DNA from: Nocardia pneumoniae NBRC 100136
GTDB lineage: Bacteria; Actinomycetota; Actinomycetes; Mycobacteriales; Mycobacteriaceae
Direction of reading: 5' to 3'
DNA length: 64,000 nt
NCBI RefSeq assembly: GCF_000308755.1
Contig: NZ_BAGF01000024.1
Location: 1 to 64,000, forward strand
Shown: piece by piece, positions 30,201-33,051 of the stretch
How the letters are laid out: each line of letters opens with the position of its first letter
Numbering within the stretch: the first letter of the stretch is position 1
Translations under genes and position numbers: made by a program
The notes under the pieces: generated by a model
Databases searched by the model: none
Told to the model about the DNA's origin: nothing
The model's input: the letters and a program-made list of their open reading frames with translations, nothing else

Positions 30201-32398
30201 ACGGTCTGCTCGACCTGCTGACCCGATTCCCGGAGCGGCTGCTGGTGGCCGCCGAGCTGGACCAGGCCGCCGGGGTCGACGCAACGGATTGGGCAGGAGT
30301 CGCCGACGCGTTCCTGACCGAACACCAAGGCGGCGATTGGGATTCGGAACTGATCCGGTCACTGCGATCGCTGCCGGCGAAGGCAGCCGAGTTCACGCGC
30401 GCGCTCGCCGGCTCGGACCGCGACTTCGGCGCGGCGGCCACGCAGTACATTCCGGATGCCTACCGCGCGGCACTGTATTTCCTGACCCGAACCCGAGATG
30501 TCGAGCAGGCAATGGATCGGCTTCGCGACGTAGACCAGGCGGTCGCGGCTGCGGTGGAGCGTCTCGGATCGTCCCGGCCCGCCGCCGACGCGGGCTTGTC
30601 GCTACTTCAGCTGCGCATCGATATTCACGAAACCATGGCATACGCGGCCGACGCCGTGGCATCGGAGATGCGGTCGAGCACTCTTCTCGGGCTCGAGGAA
30701 AATCCACTCCTGCCGCAGATGGTGACCCGGGTCGTAGCTGACCTCGACATCCTGGCCCGCCACGGTTCGGAAATGCCGAGACCTATTCGGCCCGCCTATG
30801 ACTCGCATCCGGTGACGTCCGAGGAACCGTTCACCGATGACGACTATCGGGAAGTCATCGGCACGAATTTCCGGCCTCGGGTGCTCGGCGTGCACGACGG
30901 ACAGTTCCTCACGCCGCAAGGTATGTCATTGGAACCACTACGGACCGGGAAAGAAGGGATTTCCTTTGTCATGGACCGGTGGGGCCGGATGGTCGGTGAG
31001 AGCGAGCACGCCGACATAATGCACGTGCTGGCTGCCATGGGGGAGGAGGCGGCCGGCTGGGGCGTGGTCTACACCGACGAGGACGGCCGCCCGGTTGGGC
31101 AACTGTCTCCCTATGTATTGGGCGGCCTGTCCGACCCGATGTGCACAACCCAGTTACGCGATGTGCTGATGCGGGGAGGATTCGACCTCACCGACACCGG
31201 TTTCAACAACGAATCCCTCGGCCGACTGTGGCAGGGCGAACTGCCATCGCTGCCGGATCTGTTCACGATGCGCAAGTGGGGCCTGCTGAACAGCATCGAG
31301 GCGACCTTCCGCGCGTACGACGACCGTTTCTGGGTGCGGACCGATAGCGGAATGATCACCCAAAGCCCCGACGAGGTGCGGGTGCCATTGACGCTGGGCC
31401 CGTTGCGCCGAGCGCCCGGACACGTCGACGTAGTCGTATATCGTCAGGGCGCGCACATCATCGTGCAGTACCGCGACTGTGACCCAGGCGCCGAACCTGA
31501 ACAGGTTGCGCCGGTGTTCAAGGCCTTCCACGAGCGGATGACCAGATGGGTATCCGAGTCCGACGGTGTCCTGTTCCACCCCGACACCGATGATGTGGTC
31601 GTCATCTTCGGTCGGCCACACGATCGTCCGGGTACCACGCAAGACCGGCCCGACGGCTACATCGGCAGCCGCATCGACGGTCTCGGTTACGAGCCCCCCA
31701 CGCTGTCCGACGAGACCATCACGCCGTCCGGCCCGGACCGGCCGGACGGGTTCATCGGCAGTCGGCCGCACGAGTCCGCCGACGCGGATGAACAGCCACC
31801 CGTACGCGGTGCGGAGGCCGCGGCCATCGACGCATGGCGGCACGCCCAGGATGCTTCGGCCGCGACGATCGCCACGCTGACCGGGACGAACCCCAGCATG
31901 GTGACGACACAGGCTCCAGAGGAAGGCGATCGCCCATCCGGGCTCATCGGGACCCGCCCCCAGGATCAGTCGACGCCGTGGTCACGCTCGAGCAATCGGA
32001 CCGGAGCGTTCGACCCGGCTGATTCCACCCATCGCCCCGAGCCGTCGCGTACCACTCCGTGGTCCCGGCCGATCGACAGCTCAGAGCTTGACGACCTACC
32101 CGATCCGACCGATACCAAATTCCCGCACCCCAACGCGTGGATCGCAGCCGCGCGCAAGCGCAGGAAAATGTCTCAGAAGGACTTGGCCGCCCACGTCGGC
32201 CTGAGTTTGACCCAATGGGCGATGAAAGAGCGCGCATCGGACCCACGTACCAGGGAGTTTCAGGTTTCCCTCGAGCAAGCGCGGCGCGCGCTCGAGGCGC
32301 TGGCCGCGCCGGAGAATGTCGCTGCCGCGTTTTTGCGAAAGTTCTTTCCGGAGGCGGCAGCGCAATCCGGCACCGATGAGCCGGGCCCTGCACCCTAG
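12230..32398 (+). CDS. giant multidomain polymorphic toxin-like protein, 6722 aa, probable type VII secretion substrate
   Basis: One open frame of about 20.2 kb starts at GTG 12230, 3 nt after the WXG gene, with GGGAG just upstream. Domain order by residue: 1-330 helical CpnT-like N-terminus; 340-720 Gly/Ala/His/Asp-rich linker; 735-1400 SecA-like ATPase (MGTGQGKS 837-844, IDEAD 942-946); coiled coil to 1440; 1690-1850 papain-fold Tox-PL (C1709, H1788, D1808); 1967-2560 unassigned modules including a Nudix-like stretch; 2560-3360 helical plus alpha/beta module; 3413-3540 CdiA-CT-type nuclease; 3600-4070 six XRE repeats; 4080-4320 sigma-70-like; 4469-4625 two XRE; 4690-5514 two DUF1023 modules; 5600-5821 GDPD-like; 5880-6465 unassigned; 6637-6715 XRE. 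Eight IGSRP-type linkers mark the joints. No signal peptide or membrane anchor was seen. The N-terminus and the WXG partner suggest ESX export, but SecA, XRE and sigma modules in an exported protein are unexpected. An intracellular role is possible. Confidence 0.9.
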   Translation: MPVDSSWSLNPVVELRRLFEGLPPVVRRPIELVVFGGDLPRADVSGMRWMAAELRAKAAAMNGHAEDTKNLLAQEESLGALGDRVREVLHLHREGAARLREEALALADQAHAAANDAEKTLCVMFAFGVELAWRIITTVSAAAAAGPAGQVAAAPVVESMLIEGRGKVALMRAGLEQAYKAGAAKTAARLSALGPHRFVLAVGTAAALPAGVDFGVQLGQVWSGDRNPTVKGPNGENPRGIDLKSVEAAAVSGAGGAVGGMAAGMLAPKVVPRLETNRSALGLVQGVAGAMSGLGAAALITGWPEHFEDVLASLLSGGFAGVVDVHGGAHPGIGSPISEVVDGGGAYVPPDPSTVSLSKDAVMRLAGAPQGMESLTPTLPALGDSNGGTIPQLADWAAPGDATGAGAAQPEGNLVSSGPPGATGDGQHEPDEARDPARRLADSGSGEQAPAPDEHPNGRTGADTQPDEPDSPARQGDRAAADHAGDREPGVDLPAGGEEPSGGGAQAGADVQGGSGAAQTGDPAQADDDARDGARAHGSDGAHGGGGHDGGGARAGGVGNAQTGDGGQTGGAQADSGQAGGGAHGAGGGDNANAGGAHGARGAQGAGGIASGAVLSSTGGDNSGSQPRHSAADGDDDAHAVSGGRNARAPIGDGVAGHEPAVARPGPGAAKVDSPVEVGNASGRHGAGGAGPARVTAPKHADVPPVHEPPAVEHAKDALPADARPSVHDRPDRPAEELAQELVGLPSADPATKQDLTVEQQTQFKAAAKKALALYRQRQEELAGESWEQRRHAMEHGDRAESLLRYIDAMREGTGKTPRWNQIKAFLLGEHGFMRQMGTGQGKSMVGALDTLRQLSRGEPVEQASGKPVRVHHVITTTEVLANEGVREFAPMLRSLGYEVARWDPHNPPGEVDRPTVYYMTYDERATAELFDRPPPGKTATIDEADAVLVHNQTVHYQSEGQRELASEVEAAGVYRVRDFLKAVLRSRTTSAKDLSVHLEEALHDGPLTAEEAGAVRALSAEEVGAARTLTARLLREQPEQCLDTVSRLWERYAGRKFTAEETEMARAFLDVKAGRLKLNRDFQVFGHDSEKKVQILDEYGKPRSDPKIGTESRWFGGRHKMVEAMFGAPVYSDGTGSKQVTVEDVLGGYEQLHLMSGTLERTAAEIKENFPVEGGLAKVEDFGRSKLVGEEDRIFLTEPEKLRDAVDRVRQLQAEGRPVLVICPFNDLARKFSLMLTKADVEHHAIDARWFAEHRDNNAAEEHLLSIKDTAGVRGAVTVGTGMLGRGFDVSISDEVDQLGGVHAHMLGRSPTNPDEDHQWSARAGRNGRNGSFCFNVAASDRLYTEAQQHGARVAVTHYRAAVAKHAEATAEYSEAVRQVGNTDAAQPGQAVQAARTKVAATAADVAAAEREMRSLTSPLQNDAADRMYLERAMRRANQAHAPPTAGAPATASPPTTTAAGLLDTGPGTAQSAGVGQAGADTGRAGADTDRVGADIDRVGADMDRPTMEAVHAGPDVVQPHLRGDRFARLAGWLGIPASVQAAAAVFDTDDDDDPLSRLLERAGVSSAAVEALNQHLDHAPPAAVLRADTLTDEQALNNLTPQRNRLAAELGWESAQVGGAEGVRQVGAAVDTARAELAALLEVPATEVNAATVRDVLADAIARLLTRTETADDPATELVVFAASSYLAVAALLDLAVAIHQRSPKSCVNNGVTMMRVLYPDNEHAYHMPDDMPLRGHDAKDTERAFGGAFRAFGSLDEAAETLKDRPGGSQALVYKWLNKGQVESHLVLLVNDSDRADAPNLVVLDIAAAPGEAPITPADLAGRPALLNKAVPFQQWRREQQAFVDRLKEADRGVFAIEFDNKGEPLARLSATQRSAVAAQNPGLPPPSLWSSRAPPLRRNEFALAGYRPPGDGSSPDSSVPADTSEPDTVSSNVGSGPAMPHDEPETRGTDADYMDGRIGSRPPAGRDREPTWYERIAAGFTAADAERAGRAAQGGTPELGWLTSVLGVPTTYLDSPVGMTVLGERPEDALCADILSLWHRLGALAAEFENRGFGQWYERTMLRLTSWVVSTPVQRYRNYYAAEQGGVDDRRVPLGASGEVGLAGNLHAVLKTSQGTPPGGVMFDDMWDQLGDIVHGIEGYWVRDRLHLTDNLDTFNAGIRRGLSPEDAARATFTGKMAERKGFTEVVVGDLDGEPGDYHKVEVTFVRPSRLWEVRCRTLAHQTGVQFPELLNREGWSSEIARLREHAARQHASMRRTRSQRPGAAEVSADWLSWQQAIDEKVARVEQLAEWVAQWWAEQDAQDHAAVAAVAADVVRRHPGARWVTPNTVLLPSRTVVVIAEEGRHDDALTDMLLRNIELRDELRTAGYAVQRLKPVVEYGLPGSPVVRAEDLGTARVDRMRGLVDQDGRSGEDVAGFVGQRFPGVRSPDAGVLARHVDAVGVERFLVVKDISGDSGPGLWRLPSAREAAELNVQATALSKSTAVGIAAIEASERTDAGADGRQLADAQWLTHGELNVRIVNRQVHGEFAQSFSSALEAFDRVPPPADAAAEVARAGSRLSSSIDDIERLTRRLAGRTADDQEKIAGFFRHLADDFELGKMTAEVYADDGDRDRLDNCLRLQDMRIALAAHPDIVDVILTPMSEAILFEMVQSTQWTGATIGNAIEFMVGPQVAAALRKIHRNNSHFAPYVARRMSKSIAADLDRVGWELRRIAEIPADTVDADLLQGFGRYVSPTQIADIGRVIAGGSSRGDEVTSQDRAWDFLLALEDFSPGSARQKFADLFLEAGQIANIPKHVSSEVTFTAQRLRDVEEIYLAGPHGGDFTRYVEKVGELPASQRPPVIRAAMEFVPDVTPEFARCVRDLVADAAARGAERQALGLRHTGDAGIRELKEIARSFVTEVRSASISAANLAKVQSSEFLALLLMAVTHYDDSGWGPRGVESLRELLGNHDRAAAEGRIAPMPTEYRPSGVLEVAKLRTRDSASGPQWTEDLLTRFGSLSENLRDARAALTDEPRPFTYLLGKLGRGIAEHIESLERSIRSGTLADGSPMNDIARRNMVARARELKELVAPKAEGAQDFPALRSLRDFEQNFQRLARVGELHDDLRTICFAWTMHQHPEWVDRLGSLGSGEPTLEEVSLVHDFIEHITNQEVFAQYFSNRKGANTFRRITSVAALGKAILRTQGVGVSSDTTRLQFVPTRGPLIELSGHIASACWAGKYPSVAAAMPNMTAVIMVRNPDDPGRTALAGAGLLIETTSASGEPILLVRGLNPLETYINHVSVADFYRKFIDWAQGIAAARGRGLAIVIDGRSGGAATNRPVLFGHLAAERPKLTPVQVDPSDSEFNGYNVTRCAYIVQPVSAQTTSASDPHPEGVGDADLTRPSRDPDPEAVPFGSDAVVPVLGPGHVPPGFLQAQRGLQRQNEAAVVLARAGFRVEQHPVESGARLPDFRIEARIFDCYSPTTGKVSNICFEIRRKVHVKRQAERVVVNLADSVADPVELSLALGRHPIPNLREVLAIDRHGTVLRLSPGPVTVVGGEPDTGDHESIGSGPLERAGQSDAAGRADARRVAGEGDRPPGFIGSRPREQSDPLDASRGAWLKALRLEQGMKQKDVAQAAGLTNAALSNIENGRRTSLGTFQQVCRVLGVGGEALTEATRRFYPDVELETDATADDSPDGWIAAHRNNQGMTREGLARAVGVTPTRIREIENGNRPPPNLFFRIARVLGLGQQALAEAARSIYPDLVLDLDPAAHDPAAPGNWIMALRHGRDTTQAELARTAGTSAGYLAGIEGGEYTPSSIIFRRICRALEIAPELLGTATHHFYPDLELDLNPATHDPASPGSWIVALRHDRDMTRTELAKAIGPGWGHLGHIETGNYVPRFAAFRRICDVLGIDDKLLRVATRRFYPHIDLDLEPAAHDLGTWVTALRHDQDMSRAELARATGLSTKYLAQVETENRRPRFGTFRRICRALGVSGGLLIQAVRDFYPDITADIDPAAHGSLGRWIAALRYDEGMSATELARRARMPRSTLSSIENNRYLPRLRKLRQLCRALGVGGDVLLEIVERFYAERYERSGYREEEELFQRYVVARVGSREEREVQDEILEKFAWVPNAVARRESPEIREEAVHVARIATLTAIASHIPSASFAAHAWASCRGALFRFRLERKFPDLDNRTRKMVSTVGAQIGRMVAGGEVLDDAAIARALRLSVADVVLAREILDRPTLRADEPMSGESGPLRREIADPAGAGFSDTDFAMTVRAALADMADPAIAERLVIIHLVEGMPLARAAERLGLPAAAATDILADAVARLRRAFDHREPADVTTSEQNRPTPWSTSRAEPDQPPNSSVSHGDSAPGEGTTRPGGFIGSKPPEPGESSGSPGSEELPGTTPWSRLSDSDAHDGVGGEGETAEMVAGTVEPRAIPASPGVADPKRLPAEEFASDPADGPAPTAAWPTPDATHPFRRWLKAARLARKLTQAGLAARMGVPKSAKYIGSLERGVTITRTMAVRLLEGLGAPDEVARAVLRVYFSGEDVEFPDPRSDRFRHPKDWIIAARTSRGLSRAELAARAGVGLTGLNQKERAMNPRGEFGISPDYALRLLAGLDVPGDIATAFMSRFYPGWDGEARADERRSTRPDGFIGSRPEDDAPVDPARAGQPWHAGADTSADVIGPVDVRAGLPTYTPPDPEMRMRAARVLREHWGPGASPEDLVYRWRRSTAKRAVAAAQECAEHAAENARRARNLSVDEVRALVRVWPEFVGKAGGFPRNVRDQANRWDFAKTWDALETAAVTTRPKGRERALREYLLNVQDLLIRAGQRAATVQTPGMPAPTVLLERFDADNPGAGSIVISFGSADPVAEAWQVDGTDRDLRRLDQRMQLASNHYEIAVRENPERPVRVVVWSGTDGHRLAGDMAALSADVGTGSAPHPAVRPERQLVVHGNGGRPAKKALAHEWAARTVDTVVVCGESNLATMSDALAGIASSTDVYYGIASRASSPAKPKDLPGVQFACRFPTGDAGRTNTVLKDMRHRAQRYEKEPFEAGKPIDDEFLLYVDDRTKAPTESLESMGRILAGLPDRVARHDPMQDGWIRFAECIERAVDEQTESVYADILPRDPHSGMPTLSETGSDAALARSAIEKRGGPGARPEVLLHRGLPDDFTRAGRLAADNKRWWDSLHRDQQRAVVAVHPGIVGNAPGFPSEVANYANDYWRYATISDLHAKGRKNASRTERQIFRNLYAVGEALTRSVTVHRDIPRPVVATLALDPEAFGGNGSGAFVIGNCRLEDADHVVWYVDGVNTRLQSAPARLGSARNLYEELVRADRSAKVAVVCWIGYEAPANNKEAWASRPELAEAGGRLFARDVLASRAVTNARMSKLGYSYGTPVVAEGGVGGRLDGIFEHGVVMGSPGRGLRFDSATDASCRYAWVLAQSDDPVTGFGGDAPDTRGRLLGDGPFGLGTDPATDTNATRLRAERGFPYSLAPFDGHGEYLEYSLVGAAQPTESLRHAAWCLAGRGDEVPTEQHRPTVDNPTVMHRIRATVVDAARDRRAPQLDAALAAPGDHPSRRDLPGPAAIDGVGKLPSGPVEAAEAAAGQSDAARVGPRLAVRLGKAGLADAGRACADALTIGVNAIVVEVGRAAADMAALDVMCRSAAFEDAVLSVEVAAGPAWSESEVRAKVAEIAATLERHGIRGELHAFDLRVLTAAEEFAPDWQRVAIVNTLTVVSKGMRVAAGWMARALRPGADRIDAIIDDARRAGATGIAIPYPLLSEDFVRQTGEAGIRLAVWGVTGSARMREVLRMDVGEIWTGKTEALALLRAEVAESGLPIPAASAPSTPPPEGPPNGYIGSRPSDSTPEPVGRQPFEEDPAVWDERSMPDPVHATHQGLTDWAAQLSDGELQRFLAEKQAEASAHVAAVHRGRPPAVDVAIGTARAQIALVAERWQRLTDSSTGPSITDAKTAADAAAAVFHIIGALPMAAALPSAFADDPDGLLDLLTRFPERLLVAAELDQAAGVDATDWAGVADAFLTEHQGGDWDSELIRSLRSLPAKAAEFTRALAGSDRDFGAAATQYIPDAYRAALYFLTRTRDVEQAMDRLRDVDQAVAAAVERLGSSRPAADAGLSLLQLRIDIHETMAYAADAVASEMRSSTLLGLEENPLLPQMVTRVVADLDILARHGSEMPRPIRPAYDSHPVTSEEPFTDDDYREVIGTNFRPRVLGVHDGQFLTPQGMSLEPLRTGKEGISFVMDRWGRMVGESEHADIMHVLAAMGEEAAGWGVVYTDEDGRPVGQLSPYVLGGLSDPMCTTQLRDVLMRGGFDLTDTGFNNESLGRLWQGELPSLPDLFTMRKWGLLNSIEATFRAYDDRFWVRTDSGMITQSPDEVRVPLTLGPLRRAPGHVDVVVYRQGAHIIVQYRDCDPGAEPEQVAPVFKAFHERMTRWVSESDGVLFHPDTDDVVVIFGRPHDRPGTTQDRPDGYIGSRIDGLGYEPPTLSDETITPSGPDRPDGFIGSRPHESADADEQPPVRGAEAAAIDAWRHAQDASAATIATLTGTNPSMVTTQAPEEGDRPSGLIGTRPQDQSTPWSRSSNRTGAFDPADSTHRPEPSRTTPWSRPIDSSELDDLPDPTDTKFPHPNAWIAAARKRRKMSQKDLAAHVGLSLTQWAMKERASDPRTREFQVSLEQARRALEALAAPENVAAAFLRKFFPEAAAQSGTDEPGPAP
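13440..14390 (+). repeat. Gly/Ala/His/Asp/Gln low-complexity linker in the giant protein
   Basis: Roughly residues 404-720 are made of short irregular repeats such as AGGVGNAQTGDGGQTGGAQ and GAHGGGGHDGG. This should be a flexible tether between the CpnT-like N-terminus and the SecA-like ATPase. Confidence 0.8.
14440..16430 (+). other. SecA-like ATPase module within the giant protein
   Basis: The motor motifs follow SecA rather than a general helicase. Walker A is MGTGQGKS at 837-844 (MKTGEGKT in SecA). The DEAD box is IDEADAV at 942-948 (IDEVDS). Motif III-like MSGTLERTAAE follows, then LGRGFDVSI...LGGVHAHMLGRSP and DHQWSARAGRNGRNG at 1318-1332, which parallels the SecA NQLRGRSGRQGD region. 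No SecA C-terminal zinc finger is present. An internal SecA-type motor could drive unfolding or movement of the polypeptide it belongs to; that is inference. Confidence 0.85.
17290..17830 (+). other. papain-fold Tox-PL domain (glutamine deamidase/protease-like) within the giant protein
   Basis: C1709 in SCVNNGVTMMRVLYP, H1788 in VESHLVLLVN and D1808 in LVVLDIA form a plausible Cys-His-Asp triad in the order and spacing of Tox-PL domains. Members deamidate or cleave target proteins in other toxins. A self-processing role on the IGSRP linkers is an untested idea. Confidence 0.7.
22468..22840 (+). other. CdiA-CT-type (tRNA) nuclease module within the giant protein
   Basis: Residues about 3413-3536 contain QRQNEAAVVLARAGFRVEQ, LPDFRI, IFDCYSP, then KVHVKRQAERVVVNLADS and PNLREVLAIDRHG. 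This is the full pattern of the contact-dependent inhibition tRNA-nuclease domain, a PD-(D/E)XK-type fold found in CdiA and MafB toxins. The acidic residues in RQNE, PDF and FDC would be catalytic. It is internal here, whereas in CDI systems it is the C-terminal tip. Confidence 0.8.
23030..24450 (+). repeat. six tandem XRE helix-turn-helix repeats within the giant protein
   Basis: Repeats of 80-83 residues begin with W3602, W3682, W3764, W3847, W3927 and W4008. Each runs W..ALR...M...ELA...G, then (I/V)E..., then FRRICR.LG, and most end in a FYP-type motif. Positions of the turn glycine and the IE pair fit XRE/Cro HTH domains. Three further copies occur at W4469, W4554 and W6637. Confidence 0.85.
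24470..25190 (+). other. sigma-70-like module fused after the XRE repeats
   Basis: Residues about 4080-4190 (ILEKFAWVPNAVARR, EEAVHVARIATLTAIASH, SFAAHAWASCRGALFRF) align by eye with region 2 of SigB/SigF-type factors (LVQVARIGLLKAI, FAAYAVPTIRGELRR). LDDAAIARALRLSVADV resembles region 3. ALADMADPAIAERL followed by GMPLARAAERLGLP and ILADAVARLRRAF resembles region 4. Whether the promoter-reading residues survive cannot be judged by eye. Confidence 0.65.
26300..28770 (+). other. two tandem DUF1023-type alpha/beta-hydrolase modules within the giant protein
   Basis: Copy 1 (about residues 4690-5084) and copy 2 (about 5137-5514) share the order WPEFVGKAGGFPRNVRDQANR / HPGIVGNAPGFPSEVANYAN, an ISFGSADP / VIGNCRLED strand, a VVWSG / VCWIG strand and a nucleophile elbow. 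Copy 2 keeps a canonical elbow, LGYSYGT with S5382. Copy 1 reads VVCGESNLA (S4971) and is more diverged. DUF1023 proteins are predicted serine hydrolases. Confidence 0.65.
29026..29690 (+). other. degenerate glycerophosphodiester phosphodiesterase-like barrel within the giant protein
   Basis: The C-terminal strand-helix units (LLSEDFVRQTGEAGIRLAVWGV, ARMREVLRMDVGEIWTGK) match the end of GDPD barrels (GlxVxvWTVN, GVDGIxTD). The N-terminal HRG...ENT catalytic block is replaced by RLAVRLGKAGLADAGRAC, so the domain is probably inactive. Confidence 0.5.
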
Positions 32399-32776
32399 GC
32401 AGTGGCGCAGTCGCCTGCCCTCGCTCGCCTTGAAGCACATCAGCCGATCGCCCGGCTTCCGTGGGGCCGGGACGAGCTCGTCACCTCGCCGCCGGGTTCG
32501 TGCGCCGTCACGCCGTGGTGGCGGCTGGTCCGGGTGGGGCGCCTCGTCGCGGACGTCCACGACGATCGGTCCTCCGGTACGCACAGCGCCTGTCGCGAGT
32601 GCGGCGGCGTGCCGCCCGCAACCGGCTCGCGAAGGTCTCGGCAAAGCCGGGCCGGTCTGCGCACCACTCACCCGGCGAGCGGGCGGCCCGGCGAAGATTT
32701 CTGGGGTGTTTGAGTTTCGCGGCGAGCGGGTAATAGCACTGGGGACCGGCATCGTTGCAGGTCACCAGTGCTGTTG
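32399..32776. other. intergenic, downstream of the giant gene
   Basis: This is 378 bp between the giant gene stop and the tRNA 3' end. Competing open frames on both strands are Arg/Pro-rich and none is convincing. No small immunity gene, terminator hairpin or repeat was found by eye, which is notable because toxin loci usually carry an immunity gene here. Confidence 0.5.
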
Positions 32777-32850
32777 CGCCCCCGGCAGGAATCGAACCTG
32801 CGACCTAGGGATTAGAAGGCCCTTGCTCTATCCAACTGAGCTACGGAGGC
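32777..32850 (-). tRNA. tRNA-Arg (anticodon UCU)
   Basis: The minus-strand sequence folds as a cloverleaf: acceptor GCCTCCG with CGGGGGC, D-arm GCTC/GAGC, anticodon arm AGGGC/TCCCT around loop CTTCTAA (anticodon TCT at 34-36), and T-arm GCAGG TTCGATT CCTGC. The discriminator is G and CCA is not encoded. It reads AGA codons. Its 3' end faces the toxin-like operon. Confidence 0.95.
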
Positions 32851-33051
32851 AGTGGGTTCCACCATGGCCGACATTGGCCGTGCTGTCCAGCGGGCCAATT
32901 ATAGCGACCGTCCAGGTCGCCAGTTTCTTAGCAGTAGCAACGTTTCAGCCACCCCGAGACCGTAGTCGACGCACTGTGGTGATCCGCGGCCCAGAATATC
33001 CGCCCAAACCCGACCGGGCCACGGAATACCAGCCGAACTACGCTCGATCGC

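Larger units (their letters stand above)
18101..31960 (+). repeat. dispersed linker motif (D/T)RPxG(F/Y)IGSRP, eight copies
   Basis: Copies by residue: 1959-1966 (DGRIGSRP), 3578-3588 (DRPPGFIGSRP), 4364-4374 (TRPGGFIGSKP), 4637-4647 (TRPDGFIGSRP), 5844-5852 (PNGYIGSRP), 6472-6482 (DRPDGYIGSRI), 6503-6513 (DRPDGFIGSRP) and 6567-6577 (DRPSGLIGTRP). Each lies in a disordered, acidic, Pro-rich linker between recognisable domains. The underlying DNA core GGATTCATCGGCAGCCG is similar in several copies but not identical, so selection appears to act on the peptide. Confidence 0.9.

Noticed and set aside
18101..31960. repeated IGSRP-coding DNA as a CRISPR-like or mobile repeat
   Set aside because: Copies are 90 to several thousand nt apart, in one reading frame, with varied codons; they are protein motifs.
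32777..32850. C31-U39 mismatch in the tRNA anticodon stem as sign of a pseudogene
   Set aside because: The remaining arms pair well, and as far as I recall the same mismatch occurs in other actinobacterial tRNA-Arg(UCU).
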